From positions 294,277-358,276 of the forward strand of contig NZ_CAJFCL010000007.1 of the NCBI RefSeq assembly GCF_904063065.1: a DNA stretch of 64,000 bases. Direction: 5' to 3'. Below the pieces are notes generated by a model. That model was not told where the DNA came from. It ran no database searches and was given only the letters and a program-made list of their open reading frames with translations. The DNA comes from Pseudomonas paraversuta (GTDB lineage: Bacteria; Pseudomonadota; Gammaproteobacteria; Pseudomonadales; Pseudomonadaceae). Position 1 is the stretch's first letter. The number at the start of each line of letters is the position of its first letter. Positions 27,531 through 36,062 of the stretch are shown piece by piece. The translations under genes and the position numbers were made by a program.

Positions 27531-27942
27531 ACTAAGGTAGCCATGGTAGGTTCTCTGGAGCGCATGTGTTTAATGGTTGCCAAGTAACGACGAGTGCAGA
27601 CATTTTCGAATCTTATTTGGATTAGGTTCGATTTGTTGTTGAGTAACCACTGCCACTCCATTAACGAACACTAGCTAGCAACAAATGTTCGCTTACCAGA
27701 TACACCCCATCTCTGTGTTTCTCCTTTGGTTGTGGAGATGGTTTAGGCGCCCTAGTGGCGCCTTTTTTATGGTGTGTCACCCATACGACTACAAATGCTT
27801 AATAGCTTTTTGCCAACTTACAGGTGGGTGGTTATAGCCAGTGAGGAGTCCGTCTCAATTTTGATAGCTCATTAGAGTAAGCACTCCGTCACTTGCATGA
27901 TCAAGGGCAGTGACCACGCAAGAATTAAGGAAAGTTTGAAAA
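27531..27942. other. Intergenic region with one terminator
   Basis: 412 bp between convergent genes. A rho-independent terminator is at 27744-27768. Nothing else is recognisable. Confidence 0.5.
27744..27768 (+). terminator. Rho-independent terminator
   Basis: AGGCGCC-CTAGT-GGCGCCT followed by TTTTT. It lies about 215 bp after the DUF2790 gene on the same strand and is the first strong stop for that transcript. Confidence 0.8.
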
Positions 27943-28410
27943 CTAGTTTGCCGGGTATTCGGCAATCACTTGGTTAATACCTGTTTTGCTCAGGCCAATG
28001 ACCTGATAAGCATCCTTCTTTCCACCGACCTCCATGCCAGGTGAGCCTGTCGGCATGCCAGGTACAGCAATCCCGATAAGGTCGTCGCGTTTGATCAAAG
28101 CAACTATTTGCTCTGCAGGTACATGGCCTTCAACAAATTTTCCGTTGATCATAGCGGTGTGGCATGACGAGAGACGCGGAATAACACCCAAGTCTTTCTT
28201 GACTCTGCTCATGTTGGTTTCTACATGATCAACGACGGTGAAACCGTTGGCGTCAAGGTGCTCCATCCACTTCTTGCAGCATCCACAGTTAGCGTCACGA
28301 TGGACGTTGATCGTCAGCAATTCTGTGGCATGACCTGCGGAACTGATAAACAGAACCGAGAGTGCAGCGAGGCGCAGTGCCCGACCAGGACGAAAAATGT
28401 TATTTCGCAT
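27943..28410 (-). CDS. DUF411 periplasmic metal-binding protein of the copper cluster
   Basis: 155 residues from the ATG at 28410 (MRNNIFRPGRALRLAAL), chosen because GGAAGGA lies eight bases before and a signal peptide follows (ending SSAGHA); a longer frame upstream has no such features. DUF411 core: VHRDANCGCCKKWMEHLDANG with the CxCC cluster, then SSCHTAMINGKFVEGHVPAEQI and AVPGMPTGSPGMEVG. DUF411 proteins are periplasmic and found in copper or heavy-metal loci. It is downstream of copAB on the same strand and probably the last gene of that operon. Confidence 0.88.
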   Translation of the reverse strand: MRNNIFRPGRALRLAALSVLFISSAGHATELLTINVHRDANCGCCKKWMEHLDANGFTVVDHVETNMSRVKKDLGVIPRLSSCHTAMINGKFVEGHVPAEQIVALIKRDDLIGIAVPGMPTGSPGMEVGGKKDAYQVIGLSKTGINQVIAEYPAN

Positions 28411-28697
28411 GGGTATGTTCCTTCCCATCAGCATGGGTATGATTTTTTGGCTAAGCGGTCGGAGTTGAAGACGCGTCATGTGAAGCCTCGCCCCCCTAAG
28501 GATGGGTATGTTGGGTACTTTCATCCTGAGAAGGTGCTGCTACCTCACCGTAGTCGCTGTCTCTCGCCATGATGGTCCTCTGCTTCGGTTACCTCTTCGG
28601 CTGCATCTGCATGAAGATATCCAGAGGGAGCACCTTACCGGCAGCTACTATTGCGGCGAACACACCAGCAGAGGTCAATGTTTTTCATGTCATGCAC
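28411..28697 (-). other. Gap between copB and the DUF411 gene with two possible very short ORFs
   Basis: 287 bp. On the minus strand a frame without a good start reads TSAGVFAAIVAAGKVLPLDI and ends MQPKR; the next opens MARDSDYGEVAAPSQDESTQ and ends HTHP. They look like the two halves of a small membrane/His-rich protein split by a frame change, but I cannot confirm a parent gene. Confidence 0.25.
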
Positions 28698-29690
28698 TCA
28701 GAACCACATCCGAATACCGGCAACAAATCGAGCCTCGCTGGTCCTTTCTCCTTCATCGCTCGCCAGGTCGGCCGTCTTGCCGTAGGAGCGGTTCCAGCTA
28801 ACTCCAATGTAGGGGGCAAATTGGCGAACAATCTCGTAACGCAATCGCAACCCTACTTCGGTGTTAGCCAATCCAGACCCAATGCCACGCTGAGGATCAT
28901 TTTTCCCGTATAAATTTACTTCGGCTGTAGGCTGCAAGATCAGGCGATTGGTCAGCAGAATGTCGTAGTCGCCCTCAAATCGAGCAGCGGTCTGACCGTT
29001 CTCACCGATGTAGGCAGTGGCTTCGGCTTCAAAGTTATACAGGGCCATGCCCTGTATACCGAGCGCTCCCCAAGTTTGTGGCGACCCGGGCTTGAAGTCT
29101 TGCCGTACGCCGGTGACGACATCCCACCACGGACCGATGGCGTGTCCCCAAAGTGCGGAGAGTTCAGCGCTTTCCGTTACACCATTGGTACGTTCGCCTT
29201 CCGAGCGCAACCACAATCGGTCAACGTCACCGCCGATCCATCCTTTCGCATCCCAAGCCAGTGCACTACCGTTATCAGCATCCTGGTACTCAAACTTATC
29301 CAGCAGCATGAAGGAGTTGAGTTGTTTGTCGTGGACACCATGACCTGCCACATCTGGAAAGGCGGCTGCACGGTCAGCGTCGGTAAGTACAGGGATCGGG
29401 GTTCGACTCGTGGCGGTCGCTCCTCCATCCATGCTTTCCATACCTTCCATTTCCCCGTCGTCCATGCTCATCTTACTGTGATCCATAGACCCCATCTTGC
29501 TGTGGTCCATTGAACCGTGATCGGGCTTAGTTTCGTTTGCCGTAGTTGCAGGTTTGTTAGTTGCTTTCGCAGTAGATGAATGATCACTACTATCTTCTCC
29601 TGCCATCACCACAGAAGAGAGTCCGCCCATCAGACCAACGGCAAAGAGGCAACCCACCAGCGATTTATTACGATTTACGTATGTGCTCAC
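28698..29690 (-). CDS. copB: Copper resistance outer-membrane protein CopB
   Basis: 330 residues. Signal peptide (to about residue 31), then a Met/His-rich copper-binding segment (residues about 58-85; [20 protein letters not shown]), then a C-terminal beta-barrel domain of PcoB/CopB type (from LLDKFEYQD to the terminal FVAGIRMWF, ending in the outer-membrane Phe). It binds or moves copper at the outer membrane together with CopA. Start is 12 bp after the copA stop, so copA and copB are one operon. Confidence 0.95.
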   Translation of the reverse strand: MSTYVNRNKSLVGCLFAVGLMGGLSSVVMAGEDSSDHSSTAKATNKPATTANETKPDHGSMDHSKMGSMDHSKMSMDDGEMEGMESMDGGATATSRTPIPVLTDADRAAAFPDVAGHGVHDKQLNSFMLLDKFEYQDADNGSALAWDAKGWIGGDVDRLWLRSEGERTNGVTESAELSALWGHAIGPWWDVVTGVRQDFKPGSPQTWGALGIQGMALYNFEAEATAYIGENGQTAARFEGDYDILLTNRLILQPTAEVNLYGKNDPQRGIGSGLANTEVGLRLRYEIVRQFAPYIGVSWNRSYGKTADLASDEGERTSEARFVAGIRMWF

Positions 29691-29702
29691 AGATCGTCTC
29701 CT

Positions 29703-31610
29703 TTACTCATCAACCCGTACTTCACGGAACATGCCCATTTCCATATGGAAAAGTAGGTGGCAGTGATAGGCCCAGCGACCTAAGGCATCAGCGGTGACTC
29801 GATAACTGCGCTTAGTACCTGGTGGCATGTCAATTGTGTGCTTGCGCACCATGAACTTGCCATTTTCGTCTTCAAGATCGCTCCACATGCCGTGAAGGTG
29901 GATGGGATGGGTCATCATGGTGTCATTCACCAGGGTGATCCGAAGACGCTCCCCATACTTCAGACGAAGCGGCTCTGCGTCTGAAAATTTGATTCCGTTG
30001 AAGGACCACGAAAACTTCTCCATGTGACCGGTCAGATGAAGTTCAATAGTGCGATTGGGCTCGCGGCCGTCAGGGTCTTGGAAAGTGCTTCTCAAATCAG
30101 AGTAGGTGAGGACTCGACGACCATTATTCCGCAAACCTATGCCAGGGTCGTTTAGCTTTGGCGTAGGGCTCATGGCTTGCATATCAACCAAGGGGTTGTT
30201 GGTTTCGGATGCTGGATGGGCCTGCATTTCGCCACTCATATCGCTCATCCCAGCCATCTGGCTGTGGTCCATGCCGGCCATATTGGACGTGTCGCCTTTG
30301 TCCATTCCCGCCATCTTGCTGTGATCCATGCCGGCCATGTTAGACATGTCACCGCTGTCCATGCCGGTCATGTCGCTTTGGTTCATCCCCGTCATCTTGC
30401 TGTGATCCATGCCAGCCATGCCTGACATTTCACCTTGCTTCATATCGCCGCCCATACCAGCCATGCCGCCATGGTCCATGCCCTCCATACCGCCCATACC
30501 CATGTCATCCATGGTCAAAAGCGGCCGAGGATCGATCGCAGGTACCTGTGCTTTCAAACCTTCGCGAACTGCCAAGGTTCCACGTGCATAACCGGTTCTA
30601 TCCATGGACTGGGCAAAGATGGTGTAAGCCTCTTCGCTGGTAGGTTCTACGATCACGTCATACGTTTCTGCCACGGCGATGCGGAATTCATCGACGCTGA
30701 CTGGTTTGACATGTTGACCGTCAGCCGCCACAACGGTCATTTTCAAACCAGGGATGCGAACGTCGAAATAGCTCATAGCTGAACCGTTGATAAAGCGCAG
30801 GCGCAGCTTCTCGCCCGGCTTGAAAATACCGGTCCAGTTACCGTTAGGCGCTTGGCCATTCATGAGATAGGTGTAAGTATCCCCACTGACGTCTGCGAGA
30901 TCAGTGGGGTTCATTTTCATTTCAGCCCACATCTTGCGGTCGGCCACAGCAGCAGACCAACCTTGCTTGCTGACGTCGCCGATAAAGTCGCCCACGGTAC
31001 GTTTGTGGTGGTTGTAGTAGTCCGATTGCTTCTTGAGCTTGGCCATGACACGACTAGGATCTTCATCGGTCCAGTCAGTCAACATCACCACATAGTCGCG
31101 ATCGTATTGAAAAGGTTCAGGCTCTTTAGAGTCGATGACAATTGGACCGTATACGCCTGCCTGTTCCTGCAAGCCTGAATGGCTGTGGTACCAGTATGTG
31201 CCGTTTTGATGCACATTGAATTTGTACTCGTACATCCCGTCGGGCGCGATGCCATGGAAACTCAACCCCGGTACACCGTCCATATTGGCGGGCAGAATGA
31301 TCCCGTGCCAATGAATCGACGTGTCTTGGTCTAGGCGGTTTTTCACACGCAGTGTGACCGTTTCGCCTTCGCGCCAACGAAGCAAAGGTCCGGGCAACGA
31401 ACCATTGATGGTCATGGCTGTGCGCGGCGAGCCAGTAATATTTACAGGGGTTTCACCAATAAACAGATCAAATTCGTTACCGGTGAGAATGCTCGGCAGA
31501 CCAGGACTGGTCACTGCCCATACAGGAGTGCGCCACAGACCAAGGCCGCCGAGAACGCCACCAGCGGCCAGGCCTTTAACGAATGTCCGCCTAGAGGTTT
31601 TGGAATTCAT
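29703..31610 (-). CDS. copA: Multicopper oxidase CopA, periplasmic copper resistance protein
   Basis: 635 residues. Twin-arginine signal (SRRTFVKGLAAGG) at the start. Three cupredoxin domains with trinuclear and T1 copper ligands in SIHWHGIILP, TYWYHSHSGLQ, HPIHLHGMW and HCHLLFHMEMGM. Between about residues 365 and 460 is a Met-rich insert with repeated GMDHSKMAGM units: 25 methionines in about 95 residues, the copper-storing region of CopA/PcoA. It oxidises Cu(I) to Cu(II) and binds several copper ions in the periplasm. A perfect cop box lies 180 bp upstream. Confidence 0.97.
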   Translation of the reverse strand: MNSKTSRRTFVKGLAAGGVLGGLGLWRTPVWAVTSPGLPSILTGNEFDLFIGETPVNITGSPRTAMTINGSLPGPLLRWREGETVTLRVKNRLDQDTSIHWHGIILPANMDGVPGLSFHGIAPDGMYEYKFNVHQNGTYWYHSHSGLQEQAGVYGPIVIDSKEPEPFQYDRDYVVMLTDWTDEDPSRVMAKLKKQSDYYNHHKRTVGDFIGDVSKQGWSAAVADRKMWAEMKMNPTDLADVSGDTYTYLMNGQAPNGNWTGIFKPGEKLRLRFINGSAMSYFDVRIPGLKMTVVAADGQHVKPVSVDEFRIAVAETYDVIVEPTSEEAYTIFAQSMDRTGYARGTLAVREGLKAQVPAIDPRPLLTMDDMGMGGMEGMDHGGMAGMGGDMKQGEMSGMAGMDHSKMTGMNQSDMTGMDSGDMSNMAGMDHSKMAGMDKGDTSNMAGMDHSQMAGMSDMSGEMQAHPASETNNPLVDMQAMSPTPKLNDPGIGLRNNGRRVLTYSDLRSTFQDPDGREPNRTIELHLTGHMEKFSWSFNGIKFSDAEPLRLKYGERLRITLVNDTMMTHPIHLHGMWSDLEDENGKFMVRKHTIDMPPGTKRSYRVTADALGRWAYHCHLLFHMEMGMFREVRVDE

Positions 31611-31788
31611 GCCGTTTACGTCCGATCAGTGAAAAAGGGAAGCCGTGCGAAACAACCAATGAGTTGCTCAACAGGTTGAAGGAACTCTCTCGGGGGGGAT
31701 GCGCCCGAATGAGCTTAGCTCGCCGTCACTAAAAACGAGTGTTTACGGCAAGCGAGCTCAGAAATTGCCACATTTGAACCATCACAGT

Positions 31789-31805
31789 GATTACATTTCT
31801 GTCAG
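31789..31805 (-). promoter_or_regulatory. CopR (cop) box of copAB
   Basis: On the minus strand CTGACAGAAATGTAATC, the form used here as the reference for the other cop boxes of the window. It lies between copA and the PtrA-like gene. Two-component CopR/CusR-type regulators bind such TGACA...TGTAAT sites. Confidence 0.7.
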
Positions 31806-31826
31806 TTTTGATGCGCAGTAAGCTAT

Positions 31827-32033
31827 TCAGCAATTCTTGTGGCCCATCGCTTTGACTTTGCTTTCTGCGATCGGGGGCTGGGTGCTCTGTTGTTGGGCTA
31901 CTTGATACGATTCCATTGAATTATTCCTAGCTACTTCCATGCGGGCGAACGTCCGATCACCACCGCCTTCAGCCATAGCAAAAGAAGAGACGGTTAGGGC
32001 TGCAATGATGAACAAAGCTTTGATGGATTTCAT
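31827..32033 (-). CDS. PtrA-like small periplasmic protein
   Basis: 68 residues. A signal peptide of 21 residues, then mature AEGGGDRTFARMEVARNNSM and a C-terminus ending GHKNC with one cysteine. It matches the small copper-induced protein PtrA of P. aeruginosa in length, N-terminal block and HKNC end; PtrA is reported to affect type III secretion and copper tolerance. The cop box at 32154 lies 121 bp before the ATG. A good RBS (CAGAGGAC) precedes it. Confidence 0.8.
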   Translation of the reverse strand: MKSIKALFIIAALTVSSFAMAEGGGDRTFARMEVARNNSMESYQVAQQQSTQPPIAESKVKAMGHKNC

Positions 32034-32413
32034 TTTAGTGTCCTCTGGGAGTATTGGTAATCCCTAAATCCACATCAAACGATGATTCTTAGGGGAGAGC
32101 TTAAGGCTCAATAGGACTATAAAGCTCATGCCCTGTCAGAAGCCTTAGCTGAATATTACAGTTGTGTCAGGTTGGCATATTTCTCTTGAGGAATACGCTA
32201 TTCAATACGTAAAGTATCGATCTTTTCGAGTCGCACGGCTGTTTATTTAGCCTCAGCTTTAGGTGGGTAATTGATTTGGTTTAGGTGCTTTCAAGGTGAA
32301 GTCGTTTTTAGATTTCTATGCCGGAGCTTCGTGTATGAACCTAGATGCACTGCGGCAAAATCAAAGTATTAGTTGTTCCTGGAAAAAAATTGAGCCATCA
32401 AGGGTGATTGAGT
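32034..32413. other. Intergenic region with cop box
   Basis: 380 bp separating the divergent PtrA-like and flgB genes. Besides the cop box at 32154-32170 no gene or terminator was seen. No sigma-54 or flagellar promoter is evident before flgB. Confidence 0.5.
32154..32170 (-). promoter_or_regulatory. CopR box of the PtrA-like gene
   Basis: Minus-strand CTGACACAACTGTAATA matches 14 of 17 positions of the copAB box, in the same orientation relative to its gene. Confidence 0.55.
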
Positions 32414-32827
32414 GTGAGCATTAACTTTGAGAAAGCACTTGGCACATCAGAAAGAGCGTTATTTTATCGTAGTCAAAGAGCTGAAATCCTGAGTAATAAT
32501 ATCGCAAACGCCGATACGCCGAACTTCAAGGCTCGAGATGTGGACTTCTCTACTGTGCTTGCAAGTCAGAATAGAGAAAACCTTGCTAATACGTTTTCTA
32601 TGAAAACGCCAAATGTAAAACATATTGCCGGAAAAGATTCAGCAAGTGATATTTACGGAAGCGGTTTGCTTTACAGCACTCCGGTTCAACCTGCCATCGA
32701 TCAAAATACTGTCGATCAGCAGGTTGAGGTCGCAAAATACACAGGAAATGGGATACGTTTCGATGCCGCTTTTACTCGTTTGAATGGTGCATTCAAAGGT
32801 TTGCTCAAAGCTCTGCGAGGAGATTAG
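32414..32827 (+). CDS. flgB: FlgB-like flagellar basal-body rod protein, orphan copy
   Basis: 137 residues, standard FlgB length, from the GTG at 32414 (MSINFEKALGTSERALFYRS); an in-frame TTG at 32408 has poorer RBS spacing. The N-terminal rod signature ILSNNIANADTPNFKARDVDF and the C-terminal YTGNGIRFDAAFTRLNGAFKG helix are intact. FlgB forms the proximal rod of the flagellum with FlgC, FlgF and FliE, none of which is here. The gene is AT-rich, set between a PtrA-like gene and copZ, and so is either a passenger of the island or a co-opted copy. It has no visible defects. Confidence 0.85.
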   Translation: MSINFEKALGTSERALFYRSQRAEILSNNIANADTPNFKARDVDFSTVLASQNRENLANTFSMKTPNVKHIAGKDSASDIYGSGLLYSTPVQPAIDQNTVDQQVEVAKYTGNGIRFDAAFTRLNGAFKGLLKALRGD

Positions 32828-32895
32828 TAGCGCAGGGTCTTGTGAGCCATCTGCATAAGGGGCGCTGACTATGGGCCAAGGGTAGGTGTCAGCAT

Positions 32896-33096
32896 TCAAG
32901 TGCTGATTTGGGAAGGAAAACCTAACGCCTCGACAGCTTTACGAATTTGCTCTGAGCTTTCGCTACTTTCAACACTCACCTTTCCGGCGGACCGATCCAC
33001 GGAAATCGTAGCTTTGTTGTCCAATGACTGAATTGCTTTAGTGATTTTGCTGACGCAACCGCCGCAACCAATGCCTGATACATCTAAGATGAACAT
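32896..33096 (-). CDS. copZ: Copper chaperone CopZ (heavy-metal-associated domain)
   Basis: 66 residues, one HMA ferredoxin-like domain. The metal motif is GIGCGGCVSKI, with the two cysteines in CxxC spacing, and the terminal half VSVESSESSEQIRKAVEALG fits the fold. It carries Cu(I) in the cytoplasm. A CueR-type dyad lies about 55 bp upstream, and neither cueR nor a P-type ATPase is in the window. Confidence 0.93.
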   Translation of the reverse strand: MFILDVSGIGCGGCVSKITKAIQSLDNKATISVDRSAGKVSVESSESSEQIRKAVEALGFPSQIST

Positions 33097-33150
33097 GGTT
33101 ATTCCTCTCGTGCTGAGCGGTCTCTTTTCACCGCACCGGCAGCATCAAGG

Positions 33151-33171
33151 TTGACACTATGGCAATGTCAA
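33151..33171 (-). promoter_or_regulatory. CueR-type (MerR-family) operator/promoter of copZ
   Basis: Arms TTGACA and TGTCAA separated by nine bases (TTGCCATAG on the minus strand). The outer TTGACA can be the -35 of a promoter with the extended spacing favoured by MerR-family activators, as for copper-regulated copZ/copA genes under CueR. Confidence 0.55.
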
Positions 33172-33407
33172 TAGTTGTCTGTTTCAAATTGTGAGCGTCA
33201 TTGATGGATAATTACACAGACTTGACCAACCGTTTTCATTTGACCTAAGCAGCCGATTTGTATCGGGTCCGACCAGTACGCATCTAGGCCATGGCCGGCA
33301 GAGAGCGGCCAGAAGTAAACATTTCAGGCCCTCTGCTTCATCACTCAGATTTGAACCTCTCTTTCCTGTCACTGTTTTTTAATGCCCCATACGCCTGTGA
33401 ACCTTGT

Positions 33408-33430
33408 ATAGGTATAGGGGGTATGCCTAT
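33408..33430 (+). promoter_or_regulatory. DmeR operator candidate
   Basis: An inverted repeat with arms ATAGG and CCTAT surrounds TATA-GGGGG-TATG, the G-tract flanked by AT that RcnR/DmeR-type repressors recognise. It lies 33-55 bp before the dmeR ATG. Confidence 0.55.
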
Positions 33431-33462
33431 CATGTGCGACGTATAGGTAGGAGAGGTATCCC

Positions 33463-33738
33463 ATGGGCCATATCGCAGCAAACAAAGATGATCTTCTCAA
33501 GCGTGTAAAACGTATCGCCGGACAACTTCAAGCGGTTGAGCGAGCGTTGGAATCGGATCTCGATTGCGCCAAAACACTGCATCTTGTTGCCGCCACTCGC
33601 GGTGCCATGAACGGCTTGATGGAGGAAATCATCGAGGAGCATGCGCGTGAGCATGTTGCGAACCCTGCTCTCAGTGAGGAAGAGCGTAGTAAGGGCGTGG
33701 AAGAGCTTCTTGAAGCCATTCGCCGTTACTCCAAGTAA
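33463..33738 (+). CDS. dmeR: RcnR/DmeR-family Ni/Co-type metal-responsive repressor
   Basis: 91 residues, all-helical CsoR/RcnR fold. It begins MGHIAANKDDLLKRVKRIAGQ with His3, has Cys35 in LDCAKTLHL and His in EEIIEEHAREHV, the ligand set of RcnR-like cobalt/nickel sensors rather than of copper-sensing CsoR. Strong RBS (GGAGAGG). The CDF exporter gene starts 19 bp after it, so the pair matches the DmeR-DmeF system, with the repressor released from DNA when metal is bound. Confidence 0.85.
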   Translation: MGHIAANKDDLLKRVKRIAGQLQAVERALESDLDCAKTLHLVAATRGAMNGLMEEIIEEHAREHVANPALSEEERSKGVEELLEAIRRYSK

Positions 33739-33757
33739 ACGCCTTCAGGAATCACTC

Positions 33758-34663
33758 ATGAGCGGCATCAACATCAAACACACCCACGACCACGTATTCC
33801 TTGGCTCAGCACACGACGATAATGCCAAGCGTACGCTTTGGGTTGTGGCTCTTACCGTTGTGATGATGGTTGGCGAGATCACCGCCGGTTATATCACTGG
33901 CTCGATGGCGTTGCTGGCCGATGGCTTTCATATGGCAACCCATGCCGTGGCATTGGGCATAGCGGCCGTTGCTTACAGATATGCAAAACGCCACGCTTTC
34001 AGCCAGCGCTACAGCTTCGGTACCGGAAAAGTTGGAGACCTGGGCGGGTTTGCCTCGGCGTTGATTCTCGGCATGGTCTCCCTGGGAATTGGCGCTGAGT
34101 CTGTCATGCGCCTCTTCCAGCCAACGGACGTGCAGTTCGGCACCGCTACGCTCATCGCGATTGCCGGTTTGATCGTCAACATTGCCAGCGCCCTGCTGCT
34201 GGGTCATGGGCACGTTCATGATGATCATGGTCATGCCCATCACGGGAGCGACAACAACCTGAAATCGGCCTACGTCCACGTCATCGCGGACGCGCTGACT
34301 TCGGTTCTGGCCATTGTGGCACTGCTCGCCGGCCGTTATCTCGGCTGGGTGTGGCTGGACCCGGTCATGGGCATCGTCGGCGCCATCGTTATTGCGCGGT
34401 GGGCATGGACCTTGATGGGAGTCACTGCAGGTGTACTGCTGGATCAGACCGATGCACACGTTGCCGAGGAAATCCGTGAACTGGTTGAGACACCGGGGGA
34501 TGCCACCATTACGGACTTACACGTCTGGCAGATTGGGCCGCAAGCCCATGCGGCAATCGTCAGCGTCCTTGGTGAGGCCACTGCGAATGCCGACAGCATT
34601 CGTGAACGTCTCAAGTCGGTTCACGAGGTCAGCCATCTGACGATCGAGTTTCGACCAGTCTAA
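33758..34663 (+). CDS. dmeF: CDF-family cation exporter DmeF (Co/Ni type)
   Basis: 301 residues from the ATG at 33758 (AGGA eight bases before); the longer frame overlapping dmeR is discarded. Six membrane segments with the CDF zinc-site pattern ADGFHMATHAVALG and HVIADALTSVLAIVALLA, and a His-rich loop GHGHVHDDHGHAHHG near residue 150. The C-terminal cytoplasmic domain ends in VSHLTIEFRP. DmeF exports cobalt and nickel by proton antiport from the cytoplasm. Directly follows dmeR. Confidence 0.9.
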   Translation: MSGINIKHTHDHVFLGSAHDDNAKRTLWVVALTVVMMVGEITAGYITGSMALLADGFHMATHAVALGIAAVAYRYAKRHAFSQRYSFGTGKVGDLGGFASALILGMVSLGIGAESVMRLFQPTDVQFGTATLIAIAGLIVNIASALLLGHGHVHDDHGHAHHGSDNNLKSAYVHVIADALTSVLAIVALLAGRYLGWVWLDPVMGIVGAIVIARWAWTLMGVTAGVLLDQTDAHVAEEIRELVETPGDATITDLHVWQIGPQAHAAIVSVLGEATANADSIRERLKSVHEVSHLTIEFRPV

Positions 34664-34751
34664 TTCAGCGCCTCCTCACTATGGCCTCCAATGGGGCCCG
34701 CAACTCTTCCAGGGTAACGTGATCTGCGCGGATCGAGCGCCGGTTGATTAT

Positions 34752-34779
34752 CACGCGTCAACGCTTTCGTCGACGCGTG
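34752..34779. terminator. Hairpin between dmeF and the cupredoxin gene
   Basis: Arms CACGCGTC/GACGCGTG around a 12-base loop between two convergent genes. No T-run follows, so termination strength is uncertain. Confidence 0.4.
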
Positions 34780-34798
34780 GTTTGCAGCCAACTATGGC

Positions 34799-35335
34799 CT
34801 ACTTCAGGTCAATCTGACCGACCATCCCTGATTGATAATGCCCCGGCACGTTGCAAGCAAATTGAAGCCCAGTGGTGTTGTTGAAGGTCCAGATCAGCTC
34901 CTTGGTTGCGCCTGGCTCGATCAGCACGCTGTTCGGGTCGTTGTGTTCCATTTCGACCATCTTCATCCCTCCCATGCTATGGCCCATGTCGCTCATCATT
35001 TTCCCGGCCCCGGTGGGGCTTAGCGCCCCGTTCTGGAACATGTTCGCCATTTCTTTTTGGTGTGCCGCATGAGCAGCGGCTTTGCCGATGTTGAACTCGT
35101 GCAGCAGCGAACCCTCATTGCGAAGGACGAATCGGACCGTTTCACCCGGTTTGACGTCGATGCTTTTAGGTTTGAAGAAAACATCACCCATCTCCACTTC
35201 CACCGTACGGGTAACCTTAGAAGAGACACCGGGCTGGCCGATGTCCTCTTTACCATGACCAACACTGGCGATCGCCGTAGCACCGAAGATTAGGGTGATT
35301 GCCGCAATAACAGGGGTAATGAGCTTAGCTTTCAT
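34799..35335 (-). CDS. Periplasmic cupredoxin, CopI-like
   Basis: 178 residues with a signal peptide (to about residue 24). A single cupredoxin domain: first ligand His in SLLHEFNIGK, then Cys-His-Met in FACNVPGHYQSGM near the C-terminus, the type 1 blue copper set. Between them is a Met/His-rich loop (MSDMGHSMGGMKMVEMEHND) that may bind extra copper. CopI-like cupredoxins in other proteobacteria protect the periplasm from Cu. It has its own cop box at 35407-35423. Confidence 0.85.
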   Translation of the reverse strand: MKAKLITPVIAAITLIFGATAIASVGHGKEDIGQPGVSSKVTRTVEVEMGDVFFKPKSIDVKPGETVRFVLRNEGSLLHEFNIGKAAAHAAHQKEMANMFQNGALSPTGAGKMMSDMGHSMGGMKMVEMEHNDPNSVLIEPGATKELIWTFNNTTGLQFACNVPGHYQSGMVGQIDLK

Positions 35336-35406
35336 GGTGACCTCGAGAGTAAGAGGGAATCACTGGCTATGCTAAAGGGGATGAGCTGCTAGTTAACTGA
35401 CCTGAA

Positions 35407-35423
35407 CACTACATTTCTGTCAG
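35407..35423 (-). promoter_or_regulatory. CopR box of the cupredoxin gene
   Basis: Minus strand CTGACAGAAATGTAGTG, 15 of 17 matches to the copAB box, 72 bp before the cupredoxin start. Confidence 0.65.
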
Positions 35424-35430
35424 TTTTCAA

Positions 35431-35462
35431 AAGAAAACACGGCGCCCAGGTAACGCCGTGTT
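35431..35462 (-). terminator. Rho-independent terminator of the PtrA-like gene at 35503
   Basis: Minus-strand hairpin AACACGGCG...CGCCGTGTT followed by TTTCTTTTG, 40 bp past the stop of that gene. Confidence 0.7.
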
Positions 35463-35502
35463 CAGCGGAGCGGTTAACAAACCCCCAATGAGACTCGGTT
35501 GG

Positions 35503-35856
35503 TCACTGATGGTTTTCAGAAAGCATCAATTTGTGCTCACGCTGCATTTGGCTCAAAACGTCATCAACTATTTTGTCGTGCTTTTCCATCCAAGCGAGGT
35601 GCTGCTGAGGTGACATCGATGCGTCTGGGTGATCTTGATGGAGCTGACTCATGATCTCCCCAAGCATATTCATATGCTCGGCCATGTGGACATGACGCTG
35701 CCCTTCAGGAGCTCTTTCAGCTTGTATAAGCACAGCTTCAGCCTTGTTGCGCAGGTTTTCCATACGCTCGACAACCCGGTCTCCGCCACTTTCAGCCCAT
35801 AGAGAAGACGAGACGAGTAGCGAGCTCACAAGAATAAGAACTTTTAAGCGATTCAT
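35503..35856 (-). CDS. Long PtrA-like periplasmic protein, Met/His-rich C-terminus
   Basis: 117 residues from the ATG at 35856 with AAGGAG seven bases before; the 42-codon upstream extension crosses the cop box and is not used. Signal peptide, then mature AESGGDRVVERMENLRNKAE, a variant of the PtrA N-terminal block. The rest is helical with many His, Met and Gln (HMAEHMNMLGEIMSQLHQDH; QQHLAWMEKHDKIVDDVLSQ), suggesting periplasmic metal binding. It diverges from copR, with a shared cop box between. Confidence 0.75.
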   Translation of the reverse strand: MNRLKVLILVSSLLVSSSLWAESGGDRVVERMENLRNKAEAVLIQAERAPEGQRHVHMAEHMNMLGEIMSQLHQDHPDASMSPQQHLAWMEKHDKIVDDVLSQMQREHKLMLSENHQ

Positions 35857-35982
35857 GGTGCCGCTCCTTTTGGAATTGTTTTCCGGCTCCAAATACGTTT
35901 CATGCTGAAGAGTCGGCTGAGCATTAGGGAAATGCTCATTTTTGACCATAGACAGCGGTCGCTGACATATACCTGAAGCCAA

Positions 35983-35999
35983 TATTACTTTTCTGTCAG
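35983..35999 (-). promoter_or_regulatory. CopR box between copRS and the PtrA-like gene
   Basis: Minus strand CTGACAGAAAAGTAATA, 15 of 17 matches. It sits 64 bp before copR and 127 bp before the PtrA-like gene start, so it could serve both and would make copRS autoregulated. Confidence 0.6.
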
Positions 36000-36062
36000 T
36001 TGCTGCTTGGCTTGTGTTTTTCGTTGCAGACTCCGTTTCATAATTACTTGAGAGCCACTCCT

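Larger units (their letters stand above)
33097..33462. other. Divergent control region copZ/dmeR
   Basis: 366 bp with the CueR-type site at 33151-33171 facing copZ and the dmeR operator candidate at 33408-33430. Nothing else is seen between them. Confidence 0.55.

Noticed and set aside
28569..28913. Open frame running against copB's 3' end
   Set aside because: Overlaps the conserved copB C-terminus and has no family resemblance.
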